DNA of 16,090 nucleotides, from contig JAISCU010000350.1 of assembly GCA_031265345.1 (NCBI GenBank), positions 1 to 16,090 of the forward strand, given 5' to 3'. A program made the translations under genes and the position numbers. The stretch comes from Bifidobacteriaceae bacterium (GTDB taxonomy: Bacteria; Actinomycetota; Actinomycetes; Actinomycetales; WQXJ01). The notes under the pieces are model-generated. The model did no database searches. It had not been told where the DNA came from and saw nothing but the letters and a program-made list of their open reading frames with translations. This document shows positions 1-6,527 of the stretch, piece after piece. Numbering within the stretch: position 1 is the stretch's first letter; each line of letters begins with the position of its first letter.

Positions 1-18
1 TGCGCGGGGACCTGGCTT

Positions 19-1071
19 CTATCGGTTGGTGGCCGTGTGGCGCCGCCAGACGAAGGCCGTGCCGGTCCCAATCAGAATGGCCGCGAAAATGGTCATGGGC
101 CAGCCGACGGTGCCGCCGGTGATGGCCAGGCCGGAACTGCCAGCCGCCGAGGATGAGGACGCGCCCGGAGCGCTGCCGCCAAGGCTACCCGCACCCGGAG
201 TGCTCGCTCCCGCCGTAGTCCCGCCGGTCGCGGCCGCGCCAGACCCGCTAGGAGCTACCCCGGAAGCGCTAGCGCTCGGAGTGGGCTGGAGCGGTGTCCA
301 AGGGATCACGCCGGCGCTGCAGGCCGCATCGGAGGACCAGCGGAAGCCGTCGATCAACACCGCAGAGTCGTAGTACGAGTCGCTCACGTCTTGGATCGAC
401 AGGATCAGGTTCACATGACCCGTGGCGGGATCCTTCACCACCGGAGTGGAGGCGGTCAACGGTTGAATCGCTCCGTTGATTTGCCCCACCGTCAATTCCA
501 CGAAATCGTCCGCGTCGGCGTTGTAATTGATCGAGATGGGGTTGCCCTCGTCGTCGAAAGCGAAGTTGTTTGGCGCTATGACGTTCCAACTCGGTTGGTC
601 CCATTCGAAGCTGGAAGTGTTGAGCTCAGCGGTGAAGACATCGTTGTACACCGAGTCGATGTAGTCGGGATATTCCTCGGACAAGAACTGGAAGTCGAAG
701 GCTAAGCATGTGGCGGCCGCGGGCGGTGCCAATTCGATTGAAAGCTGGGTCAGGTCGTCACCGGTGGCGCTGCCGTCGGTGCCCAAATCGGTGTCGGCGT
801 AGTCGGATGGCTCTCCCTCCAACACGTCGGCAGCCAGGCCGGTCGACAGGATCAGGTAGTCGCTGCCGACTGTGGGGAAGATGCCAAAGGCGGCGTCCGT
901 GACCAGGTAGCTGTTGGGGTTTTCGGGAGTCGTGACTGCCACCACGTCCGCATCGGGGACGTCGAGGGCAGCCGAAACCGGGTCGTGAATGGCAAAAGCG
1001 GCGTTGGCGGTGAGAATAGCTGGAACTGTCAGAGCGACAACCAGCGATATCCGGCGCACAGATTTCTTCAT
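19..1071 (-). CDS. Choice-of-anchor L domain protein, secreted and probably sortase-anchored
   Basis: A 350-residue surface protein of unknown ligand. Residues 1-27 form a signal peptide (MKKSVRR, then a hydrophobic stretch ending TANAAFA). The body carries the hallmark of the choice-of-anchor L domain, a region around FLSEEYPDY...YNDVF, which in this family precedes varied anchoring signals. A Ser/Gly/Ala/Pro-rich linker (about residues 255-312) would span the wall. It is followed by LAITG (315-319), a hydrophobic segment and a basic tail (RRHTATNR). This is the LAxTG form expected for class E sortases, so covalent wall attachment is inferred. The ATG has GAAAGG about 9 bases upstream. It is on the same strand as the permease upstream, but 205 bases and a structured element separate them, so it is probably its own transcription unit. 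No sortase gene is in the window. The domain call is confident; the function is unknown. Confidence 0.85.
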   Translation of the reverse strand: MKKSVRRISLVVALTVPAILTANAAFAIHDPVSAALDVPDADVVAVTTPENPNSYLVTDAAFGIFPTVGSDYLILSTGLAADVLEGEPSDYADTDLGTDGSATGDDLTQLSIELAPPAAATCLAFDFQFLSEEYPDYIDSVYNDVFTAELNTSSFEWDQPSWNVIAPNNFAFDDEGNPISINYNADADDFVELTVGQINGAIQPLTASTPVVKDPATGHVNLILSIQDVSDSYYDSAVLIDGFRWSSDAACSAGVIPWTPLQPTPSASASGVAPSGSGAAATGGTTAGASTPGAGSLGGSAPGASSSSAAGSSGLAITGGTVGWPMTIFAAILIGTGTAFVWRRHTATNR

Positions 1072-1159
1072 AAGTGCAGGCCTTTCGGGGATTTTCAGGG
1101 GAGTTTCAGCCTACCAGAATTGGCCGCCTTTCATCGGGCGGTAATTCGGGTTCAGACTT

Positions 1160-1265
1160 CGCACGATGCCGCTCGCGGACCACCAGCGCCGCGCCAGGTC
1201 CGCCCAGAGCCGACTCGGGAGCCAGCCGAACCGGCTCTGCCAGGCCAACCGAGCGGCATCGTGCG
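1160..1265. repeat. Nested inverted-repeat element (three-stem, cloverleaf-like) downstream of the permease gene
   Basis: A perfect 16-bp inverted repeat, CGCACGATGCCGCTCG at 1160-1175 against its complement at 1250-1265, encloses 74 bases. Inside are two further perfect inverted repeats: CGGACC/GGTCCG (1176-1181 with 1197-1202) and CAGAGCCG/CGGCTCTG (1205-1212 with 1232-1239). The result folds as one long closing stem with two side hairpins. It starts 11 bases past the permease stop codon on the minus strand, so it could shape the 3' end of that mRNA. There is no T-run after the outer stem, so it is not a typical intrinsic terminator. A small non-autonomous mobile repeat is the main alternative. 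Confidence 0.7.
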
Positions 1266-1276
1266 CCAGAAAGACC

Positions 1277-2944
1277 CTATGACTCCCGTGCCGGATCGGC
1301 GTCGTGATGCAGCGAGAAGTCCTCGCCCGCGGCGGCCTGGTCGAGTTCGGTGTCCGTCAAAGCGTGGAAGTGCGGGTCCAGCCCGTTGCCCTCAGCGACG
1401 CCGACGGGAATGGCGGTGGTGGCCTTGCGGAAGAATTCGGGGCGCAGGGCACTGACCACGACCAACAGGACCACGCCCACCAACAAGATGACCACGGACA
1501 GGATGAATACCAGCCCTACTCCGCGGATGTTGGAACCGGTTCCGTACTCGGGGTCCACCGAGGCGATGAGCTCGTGGACAAACATGAACGCCAAGAACAG
1601 GCCGCCGACCAGCGGGAAGAACAACTGGAACCAGAAGTTGCGGAAGGACGTGAACCACTGCCGGCGGAAGTACCAGACCGCCGCGAAGGACGTCAGGCCG
1701 TAGTAGAAGCAGATGAAGATGGCCGTGGTCAGCATGGTGTCGGTCAGGACGTTGTCGCTGATGGGGCGCATGATCGCGTAGTAGCCCGCGGCCACGCCTC
1801 CGGCCACGATGGTGGCGGTGCCCGGCGTGGCGAACCGCGAGGTCTTGGCGAAGCGGGGACCGAGCCCGCCGTAATGGCCCATCGCCAGCATGGTGCGCGC
1901 GGGCGAGACGAAGGTCGATTCGAGTGACGCCAGCGAGGAGGACAGGATCGCCAGGAACACCAGGATGGCGAATCCCTGGCCCATGACCGGCACGGCCAGC
2001 ACGGCGAAGACGTTCTCGCCCTCCTCGATGGCTTTGCCCGTCAGTCCCAACGCGTCCTTTCCGACCCCGGCGAACATGATCGCGGAGATCGAGATGAACA
2101 GGTAATAGATGGTGATCAAAACGATTGTCCAAGCGGCGGCGCGGCCCGGAGTGCGCTGCGGGTCACGGGTCTCCTCGGTGATGGTCAGCACAACGTCCCA
2201 GCCCCAATAGATGAACACCGCCACGGTCAGGCCTGAGATCAGCGATGAGACGCTCAATCCCTCATGCTGGATCAAGGCGATGGGATTGAGCCATTCGAGC
2301 GAGAAATCCAGGCCGTGCTCGGAGCCGGTGCCATTGTTGTGCTTGACTATCGCGACTATCCCGAATATGAAAATGGCCAACAGCTGGAAAGCCACCATGA
2401 TGTATTGGAAGCGGGCGGTCAATTGGATGTCGTGGTAGCAGAACCACGTCGCGCCCACGGTCAGCGCCACCACTGCGAGGACGTTGAACCAGACCTGGTC
2501 GGAGTTCATCTCCGTCAGCACGTACCAGTCCTTGTCGCCGAACAGGCGGATCACCCAGTCGATGGTCTCGAACAGGAAGACGGCGGCGATCTGGGCCAGC
2601 GACGCCAGCACCACGATGGTCGAGGCGATCAAGCCCCACCCGGTCATCCAGCCGAACCGCGGTCCGATAGCGCGCGCGCCCCAGGTGAAAGAGGTTCCCG
2701 AGTCGGGAATGGAACGGTTCAATTCGCGGTAGCCGAGCGCCACGAACAGCATTGGCACCAGACCGAGCCAGACAATGGCGGGGACGAATTGTTTGACTTC
2801 CCCGGCCGCGCCGCCCAAAGTGGCGGTCATGGTGTAATCGGGCGCGATACAGGATATGCCGATCGCGATGGCGCCGATCAGCCCGATGGAGCCTTTCGCT
2901 AGGCCTTTGTGCGATAGTTCGCGATTCTTGGTCGTGGAGCTCAT
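1277..2944 (-). CDS. APC-superfamily amino acid/amine permease
   Basis: A 555-residue polytopic inner-membrane transporter. The first membrane segment (about residues 18-42) contains IAIGISCIAPDY, matching the unwound glycine-rich helix 1 of APC-superfamily amino acid permeases. About 12 or more hydrophobic segments follow, for example VFIYWGWDVVLTITEE, where APC helix 6 is expected. The protein is longer than the usual 450-500 residues because of a hydrophilic C-terminal tail from about residue 510. The ATG is preceded by AAAGGAAA at good spacing. It lies 77 bases downstream of the aldehyde dehydrogenase gene on the same strand, so co-transcription is likely. From that context I infer uptake of GABA, putrescine or a related compound; the sequence alone does not fix the substrate. 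Confidence 0.85.
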   Translation of the reverse strand: MSSTTKNRELSHKGLAKGSIGLIGAIAIGISCIAPDYTMTATLGGAAGEVKQFVPAIVWLGLVPMLFVALGYRELNRSIPDSGTSFTWGARAIGPRFGWMTGWGLIASTIVVLASLAQIAAVFLFETIDWVIRLFGDKDWYVLTEMNSDQVWFNVLAVVALTVGATWFCYHDIQLTARFQYIMVAFQLLAIFIFGIVAIVKHNNGTGSEHGLDFSLEWLNPIALIQHEGLSVSSLISGLTVAVFIYWGWDVVLTITEETRDPQRTPGRAAAWTIVLITIYYLFISISAIMFAGVGKDALGLTGKAIEEGENVFAVLAVPVMGQGFAILVFLAILSSSLASLESTFVSPARTMLAMGHYGGLGPRFAKTSRFATPGTATIVAGGVAAGYYAIMRPISDNVLTDTMLTTAIFICFYYGLTSFAAVWYFRRQWFTSFRNFWFQLFFPLVGGLFLAFMFVHELIASVDPEYGTGSNIRGVGLVFILSVVILLVGVVLLVVVSALRPEFFRKATTAIPVGVAEGNGLDPHFHALTDTELDQAAAGEDFSLHHDADPARES

Positions 2945-3021
2945 AGTGTTTCCTTTTGGAGCAGGAGGATCAATGACTGGAACTGGCGATCGGAACTGTG
3001 GCGCCCAACCAATCGGCAGCG

Positions 3022-4461
3022 TTAATCAGCGGACATGACGTGCTTGACGCGAGTGTACTCTTCGAGCGCGTAATGGCTCAGGTCCTTGCCGTAACCGGAG
3101 GCTTTGAAACCGCCGTGCGGGAATTCCGCCACCAGCGGGATATGGGTGTTTATCCAGACGGTGCCGAAGTCGAGTTCGCGGCTGAAGCGCAAGGCCGTCG
3201 AATGGGAACCGGTCCACACGGAGGAGGCGAGCCCGAACTCGACATCGTTGCCGAGCGCCACGGCCTGGTCGGCGTCCGTGAACGGCTGCACGGTGATGAC
3301 GGGACCGAACACTTCCTCTTGGACAATCGCATCGTCCTGGCGAACGCCGGACACCACGGTCGGGGCGACGAAGAAGCCCTTGTTGCCGACCCGGTGGCCG
3401 CCGGTCTCGATTCTGGCGTGGGCGGGCAGGTCCTCCAGGTAGCTCATCACTTTGGCGAAGTGCTTGGCGTTGTTGAGCGGCCCGTAGAAGGCCTCCTCGT
3501 CCTCGGAATCGCCAGTCTTGAAGGCGCTGGCCTGGGCCACCAGTTTGGCTGTGAACTCGTCCGCCACGCTGGCTTGGGCCAGCACCCGGCAGGCCGCGGT
3601 GCAGTCCTGCCCGGCGTTGAACAGGCCCGCCGCCGCGATTCCTTCCGCGGCGGCGTCGAGGTCCGCGTCCGCGAACACTATGGCTGGGGCTTTCCCGCCA
3701 AGTTCCAAATGGCAGCGCTTGAGGGTGCCCGATGCCGCTTTGGCGATTTGCTTACCAGCTCGTGTCGAGCCCGTCACGGACACGAGCGCCGGGATCGGGT
3801 GTTCCACTAGGGCAGGCCCGGTCGGTCCCGAACCGACCACGACGTTGAACACGCCGGGCGGCAGGACCTCGCCCGCCACCTGGGCCAGCACCACGGCTGA
3901 TTCTGGGGTCGAGTGGGCCGGCTTGAGGACTATGGTGTCGCCGGCGGCCAGCGCTGGCGCGATCTTCCACAGGGCCATGAACACGGGATAGTTCCAGGGC
4001 GTGATCTGAGCCACCACGCCCAACGGCTCGCGCCTGACATAGGAGGTCAGGCCCTCGGCGTACTCGCCCGCGCCGATTCCCTCCAATACTCGTGCCGCTC
4101 CAGCGAAGAACCGCAGGTGGTCCGTGGCCACCCCGACCTCGTCTTCCCGGATCACCGCCCGGGGCTGGCCGGTGTTGCGGTGCTGCGCCTCGACCAGTTC
4201 CTCGGTGTGCGCCTCGATAGCCTCGGCGAGCTTGTTCATGAACGTCTGGCGCTGCGCGGGCGTGGTCCGGCGCCAACTCTTGAAGGCCTCGGCGGCCGCC
4301 TGGACGGCATCGTCCACGTCTTCGGCATTGGACAACGGCATGAGGGCCACGGGTTCCTCGGTGGCCGGATTGATCACCTCGGCGGTGGCGGTGGCGCGCG
4401 GCGTCACCAGGCGGCCGTCGACGTAATTCTGCAAGACGGGGAGCGTTGCGGGAGATGTCAT
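3022..4461 (-). CDS. Gamma-aminobutyraldehyde dehydrogenase (NAD-dependent ALDH family)
   Basis: A 479-residue cytoplasmic aldehyde dehydrogenase of normal family length. It would oxidise 4-aminobutyraldehyde (from putrescine) to GABA. Visible family landmarks are TPWNYP with catalytic Asn157, the Rossmann motif GSTRAGKQIA (about 231-240), general base Glu253 in LELGGK, nucleophile Cys287 in FNAGQDC, and EEVFGPV (about 382-388). The FNAGQDCTAACRV context and overall sequence resemble aminobutyraldehyde dehydrogenases (PatD/PuuC-like) more than betaine aldehyde or succinate-semialdehyde enzymes. The ATG has GAGGAA 7 bases upstream. It sits between gabT and the permease on one strand, which supports a putrescine/GABA role. 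A neighbouring amino-aldehyde substrate remains possible. Confidence 0.85.
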   Translation of the reverse strand: MTSPATLPVLQNYVDGRLVTPRATATAEVINPATEEPVALMPLSNAEDVDDAVQAAAEAFKSWRRTTPAQRQTFMNKLAEAIEAHTEELVEAQHRNTGQPRAVIREDEVGVATDHLRFFAGAARVLEGIGAGEYAEGLTSYVRREPLGVVAQITPWNYPVFMALWKIAPALAAGDTIVLKPAHSTPESAVVLAQVAGEVLPPGVFNVVVGSGPTGPALVEHPIPALVSVTGSTRAGKQIAKAASGTLKRCHLELGGKAPAIVFADADLDAAAEGIAAAGLFNAGQDCTAACRVLAQASVADEFTAKLVAQASAFKTGDSEDEEAFYGPLNNAKHFAKVMSYLEDLPAHARIETGGHRVGNKGFFVAPTVVSGVRQDDAIVQEEVFGPVITVQPFTDADQAVALGNDVEFGLASSVWTGSHSTALRFSRELDFGTVWINTHIPLVAEFPHGGFKASGYGKDLSHYALEEYTRVKHVMSAD

Positions 4462-4498
4462 GTGCGGTTCCTCTCAACTGGCGCCAGCGTTGGCTTCG

Positions 4499-4540
4499 CC
4501 ACGGCACGCCCCCGCTCCTGCGGTGGGCGGCGAACCGTGG
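4499..4540 (-). promoter_or_regulatory. Stable leader hairpin in the 5' UTR of the aminobutyraldehyde dehydrogenase gene
   Basis: CGCCC-CCGC (4507-4515), loop TCCT, and GCGG-T-GGGCG (4520-4529) form a 9-bp stem with one bulge. It is capped outside by CCACGG/CCGTGG (4499-4504 with 4535-4540). The structure lies immediately after the inferred transcription start. A perfect 10-bp palindrome, CTGGCGCCAG (4478-4487), follows before the ribosome binding site. A role in mRNA stability or regulation is inference. Confidence 0.4.
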
Positions 4541-4548
4541 ACATGCCC

Positions 4549-4576
4549 ATGCTAATCGCATCCGTGGCTATGGCAA
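4549..4576 (-). promoter_or_regulatory. Candidate internal promoter for the aldehyde dehydrogenase-permease operon
   Basis: Read on the minus strand, TTGCCA (4576-4571, five of six matches to the -35 consensus), a 16-base spacer and TAGCAT (4554-4549, four of six matches to -10) sit about 90 bases before the aldehyde dehydrogenase ATG. It would start transcription near 4541. This is a sequence match only, but it fits the long, repeat-filled gap that separates this gene from gabT. Confidence 0.35.
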
Positions 4577-4669
4577 ATTCTTTGCCCGGCATGTGGACCG
4601 GACGGCGGGGCGTCTCGATCAGGTCAACGAATAGCGCAGCGCGTGTCCGAGACGTATCCGCGAGGATCC

Positions 4670-4959
4670 CGCCCAGAAAGTCTCCAGACGACTTTCTGGG
4701 CGACCAGAAAGTCTCCAGACGACCTTTTGGGCGACCTGGACCGACGCCGCCCGGCTACGCCGCCGCCAGACCCTCCGCGATCACGTCCAGGCCCTCGCCC
4801 AGCAACTCGCCCAGAAAGTCTCCAGACGACTTTCTGGCTGAACCTGGACCGGAGAAAGCTCTCGCCCAGAAAGTCTCCAGACGACTTTCTGGGCGACCAG
4901 AAAGTCTCCAGACGACTTTCCAGAAAGTTTCCAAGAAAGTCTCCAGACGACTTTTTGGG
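4670..4959. repeat. Array of six palindromic hairpin repeats between gabT and the aldehyde dehydrogenase gene
   Basis: The repeated core is CCAGAAAGTC, loop TCCAGAC, then GACTTTCTGG. Copies are at 4670-4702 (perfect 13-bp stem), 4704-4730 (imperfect), 4811-4837 (perfect 10-bp stem), 4862-4896 (perfect 14-bp stem, flanked TCG...CGA), 4900-4920 (7-bp stem) and 4931-4959 (imperfect). A truncated half copy lies at 4920-4928. The seven-base loop is the same in every copy, although loops are normally free to vary. None has a T-run, so these are not ordinary intrinsic terminators. They resemble REP-like or other intergenic palindromic repeats. Any open frames through them translate to repetitive strings and are not genes. 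Confidence 0.85.
4706..4809. repeat. Duplicate of the gabT 3' end plus hairpin (copy A, outside the gene)
   Basis: This 104-bp segment matches 4934-5037 at a constant offset of 228 bases with three differences. Part of it (4755-4809) corresponds to the last 17 sense codons and TAG stop of gabT, so it is a non-functional copy of the gene's tail lying downstream of the real stop. It includes one degenerate hairpin copy. A segmental duplication that carried the repeat and the gene end together explains it. Confidence 0.9.
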
Positions 4960-5037
4960 CGACCTGGACCGACGCCGCCCGGCTACGCCGCCGCGAGACC
5001 CTCCGCGATCACGCCCAGGCCCTCGCCCAGCAACTCG
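4934..5037. repeat. Parent copy of the duplicated segment, spanning the true gabT 3' end (copy B)
   Basis: This is the partner of 4706-4809 and contains the functional gabT stop codon (4983-4985). The near-identity of the two copies suggests a fairly recent duplication, probably by slippage or recombination between the neighbouring hairpin repeats. Confidence 0.9.
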
Positions 5038-6341
5038 TCCGAGATCGACAACGGCGGCAGGAACCGCAGCACGTTTCCGTAAGTGCCGCAGGTCAGCGTG
5101 ATGACGCCGTGCTTGATCGCGTGGGCGGCCACGGCCTTGGCCAGGGCCGCGTCCGGCGCCTGGGTGGCGGGATCGACCAGTTCGGCGGCCACCATGGCCC
5201 CGCGTCCCCGGATGTCGCCCACGCGCGGATCGGCAGTCGCGATCAAGCCGAGGCGGGCGTGCATCATCTCGCCGATGGCGCGGGCGCGGGCGGTCAAGTC
5301 GTCGCGTTCGATCACGTCGAGCACCGCGAGAGCGGCGGCGCAGGCCGATGGATTGCCGCCGTAAGTGCCCCCGATCCCGCCCGGCCCAACCTTGTCGATG
5401 ATCGAGGCCCGCCCGATCACACCGCTCAACGGCATGCCGCCCGCCAAGCCCTTGGCCACTGTGATCAGATCCGGCACGGCGCCCTCGTGCTCCATCGCGA
5501 AGAAGTCGCCGGTGCGGGCGATCCCCGATTGGATCTCGTCGGCCACGAACACCACGCCGTTGTCGCGGCACCAGTCAGTGATGGCCGCGATGAAACCGTG
5601 GGCCGGGACCACGAAGCCGCCCTCGCCCTGGATCGGCTCCAGGACCACGGCGGCCAGGTTGGCGGCGCCGATCTGCGTTTCGGCCAAGGCGATCCAACGC
5701 TCGGCGGCGGCGGCACCGGTCAGACCATCGCGGTACGGGTACGAGCCGGGCAGCCGGTAGACCTCGCCCGCGAAGGGGCCGAAGCCCGCTTTGTAGGGCT
5801 TGGCTTTGGCCGTCATCGCCATCGTCAGGTTGGTGCGGCCATGAAAAGCATGGTCGAAGACCGCAACTGCGGAGCGGCCGGTGACCCCGCGGGCAATCTT
5901 GACGGCGTTCTCGACCGCTTCGGCGCCGGAATTGAAGAAGGCCGCGCGGACTTCGGAGGCGGGCAGCCCGGTGTACCTGGACCCCAGCTTCTCCGCCAGG
6001 GCGACATACGCCTCGTACGGCGTGATCATGAAAGAGGTGTGGGTCAGCGCCGCCACCTGGTTCTGGACGGCCGCCACGACGTCCGGGTGGCTGACTCCGA
6101 CTGTGGTCACAGCTATTCCCGAACCGAGGTCGATCAAGGAGTTCCCATCGACGTCCAGGACAACGCCGCCGCCCGCCGCGGCCGCGAAGACCGGCACCGT
6201 CGGGTTGGACAGGCCGGATGCCACCGATCGGCGCATCCGCTCGGTCAGCGCCGCCGATTTTGGCCCCGGCAGCTCAGTGACCAACCGCCGGACTTGGGGC
6301 AGCGACGGACCGCCGACTGGCTGGGCGATGGTTGCGGACAT
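4983..6341 (-). CDS. gabT: 4-aminobutyrate aminotransferase (GABA transaminase)
   Basis: A 452-residue class III pyridoxal-phosphate aminotransferase. It would transfer the amino group of GABA to 2-oxoglutarate, giving succinate semialdehyde and glutamate. Cofactor landmarks are FFNSGAEAVENAVKIAR (135-151, phosphate binding), DHAFHGRT (163-170), Asp268 in VADEIQSG (pyridine nitrogen) and Lys297 in TVAKGLAGGMPLSG (Schiff base). LEPIQGEGG (234-242) is also typical. Length is normal. The ATG has AAGGAG five bases upstream. It is first of three minus-strand catabolic genes and is divergent from gabD, which takes its product. Its last 17 codons are duplicated downstream. Other omega-aminotransferases (for 5-aminovalerate, for example) share this architecture. 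Confidence 0.9.
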   Translation of the reverse strand: MSATIAQPVGGPSLPQVRRLVTELPGPKSAALTERMRRSVASGLSNPTVPVFAAAAGGGVVLDVDGNSLIDLGSGIAVTTVGVSHPDVVAAVQNQVAALTHTSFMITPYEAYVALAEKLGSRYTGLPASEVRAAFFNSGAEAVENAVKIARGVTGRSAVAVFDHAFHGRTNLTMAMTAKAKPYKAGFGPFAGEVYRLPGSYPYRDGLTGAAAAERWIALAETQIGAANLAAVVLEPIQGEGGFVVPAHGFIAAITDWCRDNGVVFVADEIQSGIARTGDFFAMEHEGAVPDLITVAKGLAGGMPLSGVIGRASIIDKVGPGGIGGTYGGNPSACAAALAVLDVIERDDLTARARAIGEMMHARLGLIATADPRVGDIRGRGAMVAAELVDPATQAPDAALAKAVAAHAIKHGVITLTCGTYGNVLRFLPPLSISDELLGEGLGVIAEGLAAA

Positions 6342-6527
6342 GTGGACTCCTTAGCGGTGATGGCCGGGAGGGACCCGCCATGGTTGGACGGTGCCGTTTC
6401 AGCTTAGGGCCAGGGCGGCGAAGGCGGCAAAGCCAACCCCAACTCCCGCCCGTCAGGTGGTCAAGACGCAGTAGTTTCACGGGTTACCCTGTTGGGGAGA
6501 CCGAGTCGCGATAATTGGGAGGCCGTC
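6342..6527. promoter_or_regulatory. Divergent gabT/gabD intergenic region
   Basis: This 186-base gap must hold promoters for both genes. I see no strong consensus pair. On the minus strand TTGACC (6465-6460) is a good -35 element without a convincing -10. A short palindrome, GGGTTACCC (6481-6489), lies in front of gabD and could be a regulator site. No regulator gene for the locus is present in the window. Confidence 0.35.

Noticed and set aside
4670..4702. Intrinsic terminator of gabT
   Set aside because: The stem is strong but no T-run follows on either strand; several near-copies in a row also fit a repeat family better.
4670..4959. CRISPR array
   Set aside because: Copies are irregularly spaced, palindromic and partly adjoining, without unique spacers of constant length; no cas genes.
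3913..5571. Frames through the hairpin array on both strands encoding repeated KSPDDFLGD or GDFLG strings
   Set aside because: They merely translate the palindromic repeats and fuse with antisense of neighbouring genes; no start signal or domain.
5109..6407. 432-codon plus-strand open frame opposite gabT
   Set aside because: It is the antisense shadow of gabT. It has no domain resemblance, and the codon bias and motifs are on the other strand.
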